DNA of 64,000 nt. It comes from Chionoecetes opilio. Lineage: Eukaryota; Arthropoda; Malacostraca; Decapoda; Majidae. The translations under genes were made by a program, and so were the position numbers. Positions 33,858 through 47,621 of this stretch are shown one piece after another (positions within the stretch are counted from its first letter, which is position 1; every line of letters starts with the position of its first letter). The notes beneath the pieces are model-generated. The model was not told the DNA's origin. It ran no database searches and was given only the letters and a program-made list of their open reading frames with translations. The stretch lies in contig JACEEZ010026156.1 in NCBI GenBank assembly GCA_016584305.1, positions 151,061 to 215,060 of the forward strand. Direction: 5' to 3'.

Positions 33858-36658
33858 GTGTGTAATGCAAGTGGTTATGTGAGTAATGGGGCGACGTTCC
33901 ACGCCAATGAATATATCTCCTTGACCTGACCGGAAGTCAGGAGGCTGAGGGTAATCCCAATTCCACGTTCACACCAGCCGTATCAGGCAGTTGGCAGAAA
34001 TTCTACCTGGCTAAGAGGTCACCGGATCGGTGGTTAATTAATGGAGCCAATTCTCGCTCATTCATTTCCCCACAGCCCATCCACCGGCCCAATGAGGCGG
34101 CCGGCAGTATGGGCAGCTCCCATACTGCTGGGGTACGAAAATGGTGCTTAGAAGTTACGGAAATAAAATCGAACTTTCTTACCGTACCGAACTGAAGAAA
34201 TATATCGAACCTTAATATCGAACCGTACTTTTAGCCTTAATAACCGTATCGTACCGTAATTTCGGTACTGTACCGTACCGTACTACATGCCCGACACAAG
34301 GATGCCGTCACAAATACAGAGTGCTAGTAAATCAAATTATCAGTGCAGTTTGTCTCGCAGGTCACGCTGTTGTATGCAAGGTAAAGATTCGCACCCACAA
34401 AGGTGGGTGACGTACTAATAAGAATCCAAATATCTCCGTCAGGAGAAAGTCGCACACAACGAGTAAAGGGCGTCCCTGAGGCAGCATGTCCGTGACTGAG
34501 GGGGGGACACTCGAGGCAGGTAGTGCTGAAGACTGGGGGCGCTGGGGCGGTCACACAGCTGCAGGAGGACGAATTCAGTGAGAATGTCCCGCCGCAGAAG
34601 AGACTGCCACACAGGGTCGATATCCCAGCGAGGTCGGGCAGAACAATGTGTGTTTGCGAGCATGAGTCCGTGTCGGCGGATACTTGGGAGGGGTAGACGG
34701 AAGTGGTCGTAATGCTTGTATAGACACAGTCTGAAGCCGCCAAGCGTTTGTGCGGTGGATGTGGAGGAAAGCGGCTGAGTGTATCCACTGTTTGAGCAGA
34801 GGGGGAGGGTGTAGCACCATCAGGCAGAGGGCATTGCCAGTTTGGCGTAGGAAATCCCCCTTTGTAGTTGGTGCTATACCAACCTGGGAAGGATCCACCA
34901 CAACCGTATAGTGAATAAATTGTCACGAGCTGCGCATAGCTGAAGAGGATTTGTGAACCAGGCAAACGGTGTTGGGGGGGTGGAGCTGAGATGCCTGAGG
35001 GCAGCCTGAGAGTTCAACACCATGACCACACCATCAGTCGCCTTTGACAGAGGAAGATGACACCAGCAAGATTCCCTGTAACTCGCAGTATGTAGAGATG
35101 GAAAAGTGGGTATCTGCGGCCAACCCAGCCACCCTCTGGTGGCGCCACGCGAGTGAGTAGACATGCGCAACCAGCGCTCCATCTGGCTGTAGGAACCGTC
35201 GACCGTAGAGATGGGAGCGGCAGGGATGGAAGGAGGACACTGCGGCAATGTGCCCAGAGTCAGTGCTTATGGAGGAGTGGGGGTCTCCTAGGAAGGGGAG
35301 TGTAAGGAGACGTGAGGCGGAGGACATCCTCCATCGGAAGTGGACCATGATACACTTCAGCCACTGGGAACATTAAGATCAAGCGCAGCAGGGGTGGAGC
35401 AGGACTGGGTTGACGAAGGTGCGGACGCGGGACGAGTGGAGGTCAGGCTGCGGCCAGGGCAAGCGAGGTTATCAAGACACGTGACCAATGTTGAGCATGA
35501 TGGGGAGAGTGGAGGAATTGACGCTGAAGGAGGAGACATTGGCGTGAATTCTTCAACATGGGGTGAGATTTAGCTCAGCCAACAGTGACTATTCTGGTGG
35601 AGGTCAGGACACCCAGGAATGTACCTCATCCACTCTTGTTCTGAATGTTTCTAAAAGGGTCTAAAGATGTCTAGAGAGATGACAGAGGCAGGGAGAGTAG
35701 TCTATAATTGACCTATGAAGGCAATGTAGAGGGTTTAGCCACAGGAATCGAGACTCCGGCAGCATTGTTCTATTGTGCGCGATTTGAAAGCGGATGAAGC
35801 GGTGCTGTAGCCGGTGTAGGAGATCTCCGACGATGGGATGAACGCGCTGCCGCGCAGAGGTATGCTGGGTGATCCGCACAGGCGCTCCCAAGTACAAGTA
35901 TCTGATGCACAGCGGGATACAAATTTCCAGAGTGAAACGGAAGCATTCTGGGTGTTCTGGGCAGAAAAATATTCAATTTTTCTATTGCGGGAGAGGAATG
36001 GGCTCAAAGTTGGAAGACGACTGTAGAATGACTGAAAGAGAGGGGAAGATCGAAGGAGAGGTGGAATGAACCCCATATATCATCAGCGTAGCAGGTAACA
36101 GTGTCCCCAGGAATGTCGGGAAGGAGAGTGAGGTAAGCGCTGCACGAGGACATTAAAAACACAACAGACTTAAAAACCCACTGCGAGTACCAAGCCTCGA
36201 ATCCTGGAGGAACTACCACGCACCCTGAAAAGCACACGCGAGGTTATGTTACGGAGTTAACCGGATCCACCTCAGGAGATTCCCTTTGACACCAAATCCA
36301 CCAGATGGATCGAGGATAACCTCTCTGTGGCAACATCAAAAGCACTCTGAGGTCAAGAAATGCTACACACTGGTGGGGAGAGGCGAGAGTATTACATATA
36401 CATCAGAAAATGTGCGTACTTCGCTGTGGTTAGGAAACCATACCGTTGGGAGATAAATTGTCCTCGCCGAAACATGATGGTGAGGAGTACACCGAGCACT
36501 TTACAGAAGCAAGAAGGTGAGTAAATTGATCTGAACTTATCAGTGTCCAGGTTTGGGGATCGGTCACAATCGGCTGGAGGTGCAGCATGAGGCACGTACC
36601 CAAGCGGAAGCAAAGATTGTAAAGCTGCAAGAAAGGGATTGTCAGGGACCTTCAAGAA
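33858..36658 (-). mobile_element. I-like non-LTR retrotransposon, copy 1 (RT, RNase H, CCHC)
   Basis: Collinear with the better-preserved copies at 46,640 and 52,958. From right to left it holds the RT, a linker, an RNase H domain, a C-terminal zinc motif and a TACCG-rich 3' region. It is 5'-truncated inside the RT at the GA array. This copy has many one-base deletions relative to the other two, so only short frames remain (for example 34,874-35,248 for the RNase H region and 35,735-36,076 for the linker). Its 3' end runs directly into the CA-rich satellite. Confidence 0.8.
34133..34290. repeat. TACCG-rich block in the 3' region of the I-like copy 1
   Basis: Many TACCGTACC, CGTACC and CGAACC strings. 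Also present at 46,922-47,072 and 53,238-53,392, and inverted at 17,735-17,895. Confidence 0.75.
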
Positions 36659-36992
<334 letters not shown>

Positions 36993-37493
36993 GATATGAC
37001 GGTTATGAGTCTTCGCTATTCAGAGAGATATAGAGGAAGTTTCGTTATCACTTTTATATTTCCAATAACACTTCTACATTCACCAACCTCGCTTCGCTTC
37101 CTTTTCACCGTATCCTGCGCTAACGGACATGAATTTAAACGATACCTCATTCTTTCAACACTCGCCGATTACCTCGGTTACCCCGCAGAATGAGAGATTT
37201 GTGGAAATAATAATCACATCAGAATCCCGGAAAAAATATCTGGCAGTTTCCAGTAGTTGTGCATAGTACAGGCTTTGTGATGTTACCTGATAATCTTAAT
37301 CCCTAAAAGGTTCCTATTTATTTTTACTTTAGTCATACATTTCATTTTTTTTTAACTATGTAATGTTTGTATATGCCTATCTGTCTATGATTTCTATCCG
37401 TTGGTTCCATTATCCCGTCTTACTTCCAGCTCATACAGTTCCCTCTCACCTCCCACACTTTCTTCCTCCTCCACCAATGAGACACGTACTCAC
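36993..37493. other. Intronic or flanking sequence, copy 1
   Basis: Unique sequence collinear with 49,812-50,319 and 56,168-56,685. No coding signal of its own was seen. Confidence 0.4.
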
Positions 37494-37648
37494 ACTTCAC
37501 GTCGATCCGGAGCGTGGTTGAGCCGGCGTCCCCACCTCGTTAGGGGGTGGCAGGAGTAGCGCCCCGCATGCTCGTGCACGCAGCTTGAAGCACTAAACTC
37601 ATGCTGCTAACGATAACACCCACCTCCACCTCGTGTTTGCAAGGCCAA
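37494..37648 (-). pseudogene. Sidestep-like Ig exon b, copy 1, damaged
   Basis: Homologous to the exon at 56,686-56,845. The splice donor (GTGAGTACGTG on the minus strand) is kept, but indels break the frame and the acceptor AG is lost: the minus strand reads GCAAATTTGG where the other copies have GCAGAATTTGG. As written this exon could not be spliced or translated correctly. The damage may be real or may reflect poor consensus, since the surrounding DNA has the same kind of indels. Confidence 0.65.
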
Positions 37649-38485
37649 ATTTGCGGGGGGAAGAAGTGTGGGGCTTATTAGAGGGGCGGGGAAGATTTAT
37701 GGGATGGATGGCTATGTAGGTGGAGAAGGATATGGGAGGAGATATGCTTTGAGGTTTGTGTACATTTGCCAGTTTAAGAGATCAAGAAGACAATACAGTT
37801 GTAAGCAGATGAAGGATTTAGGAAAATGCCGACAAGTCAAGTTGGCTCTAAGAAGATGAGATGCATGAAACAGAGAGACATGAATAATTGACATGCGTAT
37901 TTAGCGGGTACAGAAAAGAAACGGATATTTATGCAAAACTAAATTATTTAAACAACCATTTAAAGTAATAAACCATGTAACTCAAAGCAGATTAAAGTAC
38001 ACATAATTAGTACTGCTATATTTTGCACTATAAGGCAGAGTGGCGAGGGTGTGTAGTCATGTTTGTTGGTTTTGGATGCTATTGCAGTGACCTGTCGTAA
38101 AGATCACCAGACGTCTTGGTGCATGCTTTGCGTGTACTTTGACGGATATGCACTGATTAGGCCACAAGACGGGGTAGGAAGGTTGGCGTCGCTCTGTTTT
38201 CTGTCATTTGGCTTCCTTCTCTGGTAAGATCACCGCGTCGATCCTTTCTCACCGCCCACATTGTTAACAATACATCGCTCCTTAACTCTAAACGCACAGC
38301 CAAACTCACCTCCGCCCACAGCCCTCAAGCTTCCTTCACATTCTCACCCTTCGGACTCTCCGCATAAACTCCATCCTATTTTACCTGTAGTCCAATAATC
38401 TTGAAACAACACATATTTGTACCTGAATCCTGCCTGTCCTACATGTCTCAATTCCAGCACTAGCCCGCCTTTCCCCTAAACTCAC
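37649..38485. other. Intron between exons a and b, copy 1
   Basis: Collinear with the introns at 50,478-51,337 and 56,846-57,710. No coding frame was recognised in it. Confidence 0.5.
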
Positions 38486-38613
38486 GTGTGTGGGCCGGTT
38501 ACGTGCGAGAACTGTGGTGGCTTGCAGGAAACACTCGAAGTATACCTGCTCCCTCCTTGTGTTGGAAGGCGTCACAGCGATTGAGCCGACCCTGGAAGTG
38601 GCGGTGGGAAGGT
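38486..38613 (-). pseudogene. Sidestep-like Ig exon a, copy 1, damaged
   Basis: Homologous to the 131-bp exons at 51,338-51,468 and 57,711-57,841, but 128 bp long with several indels that break the frame. The flanking donor (GTGAGT) and acceptor (CAG after a pyrimidine-rich stretch) are present. It would encode the N-terminal half of an immunoglobulin domain with the first conserved cysteine. Confidence 0.65.
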
Positions 38614-38616
38614 CTG

Positions 38617-39365
38617 TGTGATGGAAAGGAAATAGTGCGCGGTATTAGCGTGATTCATGTCTGGGAAAAAGGGTAGATACAACGTTAGTAGTGAAGTGGA
38701 AGAAACGAGGATGGGAGACGATAGGACTGAAGCTGACTAGAAGGTGTGTCGTGTAAGCTGTGATGTAGGGATTGGGAACGAGGGCCGGCAGGGTAAGGAA
38801 ATACATGGAGATGCGTGACGAGATAGTATGTAGAAAGGGAAATACATTATAAGACATATGAGCGAATTTTCCATTTAAAATAAAAATTAGTTCCAAAATT
38901 TTAAATTATTGCTTAACCTTTCAGCGTTATGATCGTAATTTCTGCTTAGGAATATTAAAATTTTAAGAAGAGAAAAATAATCGATGGTATATATCATATA
39001 AGAAAAAGGTTCAATACACTTTCCACATGAAATATACGTATTTATTAAACAGCCCAATAGCGACATCGACAACCGTGACAAGATAAGAATTTGGCACCCG
39101 GTGGCGGCGCGTGGGTGCAACTTCCATGCACTTATAAACAATACGTTTCCCGGGGCCCTCAAAGACGATCTTGGCAACCCCATCCTTTCTTTAGTGTCGG
39201 ACTCCAGGCTTCATTTTCCAAAATGTGTGGGCCCGGTAGAAAACTGGAGTACAGCAAAGTAAGCTGAATAAATACTAATATTAGAAGAAAATCATATCGA
39301 AACTGAATATCGGTTGAAAGTGCGACGGGACATACAGAACATTCTTGCATATATCCCTAAGACCC
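38617..39365. other. Flank upstream of exon a, copy 1
   Basis: Collinear with 57,845-58,591. No exon, RNA gene or named repeat was recognised. Confidence 0.4.
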
Positions 39366-39369
39366 AACC

Positions 39370-42300
39370 TGTGAAATTATTCCACAAACCACCCTCTCAA
39401 TAATTGGCAGAGTGGTGGTTCGTTTGCCCCCCCCACCTTTGTGAGGAAAGAATTGTCCGCCTCATCAAAGGGGCGGGTGAGTAGGAGATGTATATTTATA
39501 TAATTGTAATGGTATTAGGGTTATGAATAAGGTAAGTTAAGTAAATGATAAGTACGGGGATAAATACAATTAACAGCCCAGTGGTTAATAAGCATTTGCA
39601 CCTTAAATAAATAGCTACTGAGTGTAGACGGCCCCATGGCCGCCGCCATTATATTATATAGCCACTGAAAATTGGTTACGTGGCTAGGGATTAGGAGCGG
39701 GGCATCGCCGCCGCCCACCGGAAAGGTCAGAGTACACTTCAGCCTCTACGAGTGAACATCTCTACTAATATATATGTGCTTGTATTATATAAGTTCTTCC
39801 AGCCAATCACGGGATTACACCTCTTCATCTCTTCTATGATTATAAGGAAGAATCTGTACATTACGTCATTTTGACATATAAGTGTTAAATCAAAGGCGTG
39901 TAAAATACGCAAAAGTGATATATCCGCCCGTCAAGGACAATGGGCTATGAAAAACCGCCTGACGCCCATAACAATAACGCCTCCACCTTCGCCCTTCACG
40001 GAGGCCTCGATCACGGCGACCATTCAGATAACAGACATCGCAGTATTGATTAAAAGCCTGCCAGCGATTTCGAACCACTATTCCACCGATAAATATCCAA
40101 GTTAGGTGACTACTAGTTGGGGTATCGGGTAATGTGTCGGATGAGAATACGATCGGGTTTGTAGGTAAGACCTAAATTAAATTAATATGTGTGACATAAA
40201 TGCCCCACTGGTGACCGAGTGAGAGAATAAGATGTCAGTGACTCGAAGTGTCGTGTGAGGCGAACTATGAGCCCGACCAAATTGCTGGTTATGAGCGCGG
40301 ATGTGAGGTGCTCGCGGCGTTGGGATGATCAACGCGGTCAACTACCATACGCCAGTAGTAGTAGAACAAACAAAGGTTACGTAGTAGGTGGTGTTGAAAT
40401 TATAACTCCTGATCGCTGTCTTGACAGGCCGAGGGCACTACCACCACTTTGATTAGTTAATTATCAATTAACAATTATTTAAGTTACGTAATCTTGCATT
40501 TAATATTTTATTTGACCTAGTATAATTAAATCATGGCGAAGTAGCTAAGCATTCATTATCGGCTAAATAGCAATGCTCTCACACGAATATATAATAAAGT
40601 GGAGATGCAATTAAGGCAATCCTATTGATTATATAATTTAAAGGGACAGGTCTACCATTGTTAAATGAGCAATGGATAAATATGAGGATGGCTTACGGCC
40701 TATTGAAGTTCAATTAAGTTCAAGCGGAGGATAAAGAAATTAATTCACATTGCGTGACCAATAGACACGAATGTCAAAGATATCTCGATAAAAGTAATTG
40801 AATATGAGGATTACTTGCGGTGCCATATTCCACAACAGCTAAACTTTCTTTTAACCCAAAATGCAGGGGTATTGAGCATGGATCCCCCCACAGGGAGATC
40901 AAGATTTATACTTAATTAAGGTATCAAGCTATTCAGCACCGTAGAGTATAAAGATCCCTCGTTAATGGGTATTACCACGCCTGTTAAATTTACGCAAATC
41001 AACAGCCTGAAATAAGATTCAACTTCCAGCTACAGTAACACCATTAGACCTACGCAAAATATTAGTAAAATCCCGAAACCAGGGCTACGTTTCTAGTGAA
41101 GTACGAATAATAAATTGTATTCTTATTGAGGGGGGACATCCACCCTCCCACAGCTAATATCTATCAGATGTCCACGAGAGTTGAAGGTTAATGAGCCTTT
41201 GTAAATTGCCCTAACCTGTCTCCGTGGGTAAAAATGCTTCAAAGCATGCCCTATAAACTTAAGGAACTGTAGGAAAATGTAAACAATCTATTCATAACAT
41301 CGCATGTGTCCAATCAGTTATAATAAATCAGACCCTACAGTAGTAAAATGGCAGTCACTAATTTATTTTTTATTTTTTTTTTTTTCTTTTTTCTTTTTTT
41401 TTTTTTTAATCTTTTATTATTTATTTTGTTGTTTTTTTTCTTATTCTTTTACCTTTTTTTTTGATTTTTTTGTCTTTAGTCGTTTTTTTTTTTGTTTTTT
41501 TTTATTATTTTCCTTCTTTTTATTTTTTTTATTTAATTTTTTTTCTCTTTTTCTATAAGATTTTTATTTATTTTATGTTCTTTTTGGTTTTGCTCTTTTT
41601 TTTTATTTTTTGTTTTTTTTTCTTTTTTTTATTTTTTTTTTATATTTTTTTTGTTTTTGTGAAGTTTTTTTTTTTTTATATTGTTTTTTTTCTTTATTTT
41701 TAAGTTTTTTTTTTTTTTATGTCTTTTTAAGTTATTTTAACTCTTTTCCGGTTTTTTTTTTTTAGAGTAGTCAGCAGATGTTCCTACTGACGAATGAAGT
41801 GAGCCAAATGGGTAAGTCAGTCATAGTAAAGACCATGTTGACAGTGGTGCACAAGATCCTTCATAAAGCAGGAGATCGTGAATTATTTAAAACTACCATA
41901 ATTAATAAGGAATTTAGAACATATCAGGTTTTTTGCCATACAGAGGCTCAAACCTTTGACATAGTTCAACCCCTAGTCACCAATTAGGAATAATATAAAT
42001 GCTAGTGGTGCTGCGTTATAGAATTTAATAAATTGGTATTAGTTTAACTTTAGGACTAAACGACACAGCTGAAAATGCTGAGGGATAATGAGTGTAAACC
42101 TTAGTTAGTAATATCTTCGAAAGACGTTGATGGGTCCCTTACAAAAATATAGGCTCTGATTATTTGGGCGTTACCATAAGGAAGATCATCAAAATACATA
42201 ACGTCTGTATGTTCACTAGTGCTGGTGTAAGGTAAGAATGGGACCCACCACATAACTCATCAAGCGAACAAGAGGAGAGTATTAATGGTCATGCACAACC

Positions 42301-44127
42301 CATACAACTTCACCAGAATTGGAACCACTTCTTGCCCAACAATTAGTGAGGTATTAGAGGAAAGTGATATACCAGTTATAATGAATATATCGCCACTAAT
42401 GTAAAATCCTAATATGTGTCGCGAGGAAATAAAACTCAAATTGAACAAAAAGGATTATGGTTTAAAGCCTTACATGGTGATAAGAGTGTATTAATAATCC
42501 TAATCAGGTTTCCACTCAGCCAGACATACTGTAGATAAATAAGGGAACCTGAATTGATCCCAGATCTTTGATAGACATAAAAAAGATTTTCCTTATTGAG
42601 CAAACTACTCAAGACTAACTAATTAGCTTCCAATCCATAAAGGGATTAGCTCTGATCCTTTGAAGTTTGGGTTCAAAACAATACAAAGCAGGTATTTGCC
42701 TGAGGAATATAAGCTCTTGGCCTCAGCCGAGCCACATAGAACAAATGACAAACTATTAGGCTGTGTACCTACCATAGATGGCATAAGAGGTTGTCGTGAC
42801 GAAATTTGAAAGCTGATCTTCCAAAAATACACCTGCAATCACATACTATTCCCAAACGCCACATCTTACTAATGGTTGTGGAGAATATCATAAGGAACTC
42901 TTACATGGCGAAGCGCCGATAAGAAGGTCAATATAACGACATCAGGTGTACATTGTGGATACATCATGGTAGACAGGCATGTCAAATTTACTCAATCTTT
43001 CAGTAAAATTTAAATAGATCTGAAGTAGACTAGTTCTTCCTTCCATCTAGGTCCCCCTGAAGTTCCGCGATAGAGAGAATCTAAAACAATGAGTCAATGG
43101 TGGAGGACTATACTGTTGAAATTATGATTAAGGAGATATATACCCCCAATAAGTATATGCCTGCATATTCACTGGTACCTCTATCAGGGCTGTTAATTTC
43201 AAACATAGCCAAAGACAAAGTGCCGAAACCACTATTCAAATGTTCCGGGGCTATGGGCCGGGTTGATGGACTTGAAGCGGAACTCAGTTTTCGCCTGGTA
43301 CCCAGTTGTGGAGGAAATTATCACCAACAATACCCTCTCAATAATGGCCAGAGGTGGTGGTTTTGTTTCCCCCCCCCCCCGTGCGAGTAGGTATTTTCCG
43401 CTCATCAAAGGGGGGCAGTTAGGGCTGTATATATATATTGTATAATGGTAGTGGTATTTAATTAAGTTAATGAAGTAAATGATGGGTACTGGGATAATAT
43501 AAATTAACATCCCAGTCGTAAATAAGCATCTGCACTTAATTAATTAGCCTTAGTTGTAGCGGCACATTGGCCGCGCCCATTATATTATAGAACCACTGAA
43601 AGTTTGGATACGTTGGCTGGTTAGGCAGCGGTGTCATCGCCGCCGCCACCGGGAAGGTCAGTACACTTCCCAGCTCTATCGAGTTAAATCTCTTACTCAT
43701 TATATTCGGTTGTAATATATAATTTTCATTCCAGCCAGACGGGATAACATATTTCTCTGATTATAATGAAGAGATTTGTACAATACGTTCATTTTGCTAC
43801 ATATAAGTGTTAAATTCAAAGGACGTTGTTTAAATACGACACAAGTGAATTATATCCACAGCGTCAAGATAACTGGGTTATGAAAACCTCCTGACGCCCA
43901 TAACAATAACGCTCCACTGCGCCTTCACGGATGCCTCGCTACGGCGAACACTTCGGATACAAGACATGCAGAGTATTGATTTAAAAGCCTGCACGCGATT
44001 TAAAACCCACCAGCCACCAAAGGTACATATTAGTTGACTGTTCGCGGTATTGTGTCGGGATGAGTAGAAGAGGGTTTGTTAGGTAAGACCTCAAATCAAA
44101 TATAGCTTATGTGACAAAATTTCCACG
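39370..44127 (+). mobile_element. BEL/Pao-like LTR element, copy 1, decayed
   Basis: LTRs at 39,370-40,207 and 43,317-44,127 flank an interior collinear with the element at 58,596-63,028, including the same junctions with host DNA (CAACC before, CAAACC after). The reading frames are destroyed by one-base indels. A T-rich insertion of about 410 bp (41,355-41,766) splits the region just before the protease. RT is missing, as in the other copy. Confidence 0.85.
41355..41766. repeat. T-rich low-complexity insertion in the BEL-like copy 1
   Basis: About 410 bp of T runs broken by single A, C or G, absent at the equivalent point of the other copy (about 60,618). No duplication of target bases is obvious. 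Confidence 0.85.
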
Positions 44128-45449
44128 CAAACCTTTGCTAAGCAGTCCACAAAATAGGGGAGGACTTTGATACTTTAGGAAGTTTAGGTGAGGTGTCAAG
44201 CCACTCTGTCTACTTAATGTTAGATCAATACATGGTACGCATTCTGTTCAGTGTACTTTTTATTCCCATGTAAATGTCAGCATGTGAGTGCAAGGTAGGG
44301 GAGCGCGATGCATTGTCCACTGGAATAAGTCTGTGGCAACACTACCGTGATGGCTATTTTCCACCAACGGCACATTTGTCCGGAGTAATGGGAAAGTATG
44401 CTGACGGAGGAGGAGGAGAAGCAGGACAATGAGGCAGAAAACAGTGCTGAGCGTTTGGAAGTATGGTGGCAGAGCGTTAGGCTGGAAGAGGGACACTTGA
44501 AACACCTGTATCCATGGTTTCTTTTTACGACCCATCCTAGTAATTAGCTGTTTTTCTTTTCTTGGAATCTTTGTGCCTCACAAACACTTACCATATCTCA
44601 GCACACTCGTCTTCTTTTGCCTAAACATTTATTAAAGTGGTTAGACACGTCGACGGTATACACACTAATGGTGGACATATTTAACTTGACATTTATTGAA
44701 GTAGGTATGACGAACGTATGGAAGATAGAAAAAAATATACCGAACGCCATATTTGAACGACATTTCTCTTGGTTTGCCTTGCGTCATTCCGTAATAGTTT
44801 CAGCGGCTAGCATTACCCCCCTCAGTGATGCTACCTCTCGCCTCCATTAAACTTTAGTTTTTGCCTCGTGCAGCGAAATGTAACACCTGTGACGGTAATT
44901 CATGTGCGTCATCAATCTGCCCATGTACAAAGTGCAACTCCAGACTCAAGGTTAAAAGTCTTATGCAGGACTCTCTCAGTCAGAGGTGGTGAAGACCTGA
45001 GTTCAACATCAGTTTTCATTCGCCGGCACCATTACTATTGTGCAGTCTATCCCCCTTAAAGTGACATTGTGATCAGTACACAAGCACACCATTCATTTTC
45101 TCTTCCTTTTCCGTAAACCCATAGACTATGGTTGTAGCTTTAGTTTTTCGTCAGGTTCGCCTTAGTTCCTGTACGTCACTGGCGAGGAGTAATCATTGGG
45201 CGTTGTCACCAAGCCAGAGCAGCTATTGATGCACAAAAAACCAAACAATATCGAAGGTAATCATATTATCCTGTCTTCTGGTTATTGTATCCTTCTTTCT
45301 TTCCACCCTCAATATTTTTCTTTACAAAAAACTTATATCCTCCCAAGCAGACAAACATAATTTATAAGAAAAGCTCTACAAAATAATGTTGTCCTACTAT
45401 AAGGTAAAGGATCGGTAGTCATACACTATGCTGCGCGTGCCTTAGATGA
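44128..45449. other. Unassigned flank right of BEL-like copy 1
   Basis: The first 950 bp is collinear with 63,029-64,000. Beyond that it is unique in this window. No gene or RNA was recognised. Confidence 0.4.
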
Positions 45450-46639
45450 TTTTTTTTTTTTTTGTTCATCAACAACGGACTGCCAAGGACCACACAAAAA
45501 GGGGTAACACAAAGCCGCTGAGTTGCCAGCTAAAAGAAGACAGAAGAGAACAATATAAAAAGAAGGGTGAGCAATTTGGTTCGGGAGGTGCATTGTTACC
45601 TTCTTTGAAAGATTCAAGTCATAGGAAAGTTTTCAAATAGAAAAGGAGAGAGTTCCAGAGTTTACACTGTGAAAGGGATGAAAGAGTAAAGATATGATTA
45701 ACTCTTTGCATTAGGATATGGACAGAATAGGGATGAGATTGAGTTAGAAAGTCTTGTGCAGAGAGGCCACGGGAGGGAGAAGCATGCAGTTAGCAAGCAG
45801 GTTAGCAGTGAGCATGAAAATAACGTAGAAGAGAGAAAGAGAAGCAGCATGCGTCGGGATAAAGATTGATAGACAGTCGTCAGAGGAGGGGAGTTGATGA
45901 GACGAAAAATTTTGACTAATCCTGTTTAGGAGAGCTGTATGAGTGGTCATCCCCAATCATATGAGACATACTCCATAATGGGGGATCAGGCCCCTGTAGA
46001 GACAAGCAATTGGGAGGGAGAAAAAAAAGGACGCAGGACGAACAGGACACCTAACTTCTTAGAAGATGTTTAGCAAGAGATGAGTGAGAGCGTTTTCCAG
46101 TTCAGATATTTAGTAAAGATAGTCTAGAATGTTCATTGTAGAAGAAGGAGACAGTTGAGTGTCATGAAGAAGAGGGGATATTATCTGTGAGTTTGTCGAG
46201 TAGAGAGGTGAAGAAATTGGGTTTGAGGCATTGAACAAACAATGCTTTGTCCCAACAGAGGGGTTTATTATAGAAAGATCAGAAGTAGGCGCTCGGTGGC
46301 ATCTCCCGTGAATCACTTAGTCGGTGCGTTGGACGCTAATAAACCGACGTTGAAAAATGCAGGGTAGAATCATCATAGGTGGATCGGGCTTTGAGTTGAC
46401 TTAGAGCATAATGAATAATATAAAGAAAGTGGGTGATAGGACAGACCCTAGGGAACACCACTAGTAGATGTTATGAGAAGAAAACAATGTCGCTGCAGTG
46501 CGCAATTAGAAACGTTTTTGAAATGGAAACTAAGATGAAGTTACAGAGGAGAATGATAGAAACGAATGAGGTAGTTTGGAAATCTAAAGATTGTTCCAGG
46601 ACTGTATTCAAAAAGCTTTTGATATGTCAAGGGCAACAG
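45450..46639 (-). mobile_element. Jockey-like non-LTR fragment, copy 2
   Basis: Matches 1-800 and extends further on its 3' side to a T run (45,450-45,463), which on the coding strand is the poly(A) tail. The RT blocks (PQGS-like near 46,440, catalytic box near 46,368) are recognisable but damaged. Its 5' side ends at an AFD-type RT block followed by GCTGTTGCCCTTGACAT on the minus strand, where the I-like copy 2 begins. Confidence 0.7.
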
Positions 46640-46921
46640 CACAAGTGTGTTAAATGCAAGTGGTTATGTGAGTAATGGGGCCGACGTCCCACGCCACCTG
46701 ACTTATCTCCTTGACCTGACCGAGGAAGTCAGGAGGCTGAGGGATAATCCCCATTCCACGTTCACACCCAGCCGTCTCAGGCAGCTTGGCAGAAATTCTA
46801 CCTGGCTAATGAGGTCACACGGTGGTGTTAATAATGGAGTCAAATCTCGCTCATTCATTCCCCTATCCGCCCATCCACCGCCCAATGGGCGGCGGCAGTA
46901 TGGGCAGCGCCCATACTGCTG

Positions 46922-47072
46922 GGTACGAAAATGGTTCTATATAAGTACGGAAATAAAAATCGAACTTTCGTACCGTACCGAACTTGAAGAAATATATCGA
47001 ACCGTAATATCGAACCGTACTTTTAGCCCTTAAATAACCGTATCGTACCGTAATTTCGTACTGTACCGTACC
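46922..47072. repeat. TACCG-rich block in I-like copy 2
   Basis: Near-identical to 53,238-53,392. Confidence 0.75.
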
Positions 47073-47621
47073 GTACTACATGCCCTGCACACAAGGCATG
47101 CCGTCACACATACAGAGATGCTGTACATCAAATTATCAGTGCAGTTTTGTCTCGCAGGTCACGCTGTTGTATGGCAAGGTAAAGATTCGCACCCACCAAA
47201 GTGTGGGTGACGTACTAATAAGATATCCAAATTACTCTCCGTCAGGAGAAAGTCGCACACAACGAGTAAGGGCTGTCCCTGAGGCAGCATGTCCGTGACT
47301 GAGGGACACTCGAGGCAGTAGTGCTGAAGACTGTGGGCGCTGGGGCGGTCACACAGCTTGCAGGAGGAGAAGTGAGGAATGTCCCCCGCCTCAGAGACCT
47401 GCCACACAGGTCGATATCCCAGCCGAGGTCGGGCAGACACAATGTTGTGTTTGCGAGCCATGAGTCCGTGTCGGCGATACTTGGGAGGGGTTAGACGGAA
47501 GTGGTCGTAATGCTGTATAGACACAGTCTAAGCCCGCTCAGCGTTTGTGCGGTGGAGTGTGGGGAGAAAAGCGGCTGAGTGTATCAACTGTTTGAAGCAG
47601 AGGAGGGAGGGTGTAGCACCA

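Noticed and set aside
33217..33929. Frames longer than 200 codons across 33.2-33.9 kb
   Set aside because: Satellite translation, same as at 19.5 and 52.4 kb.
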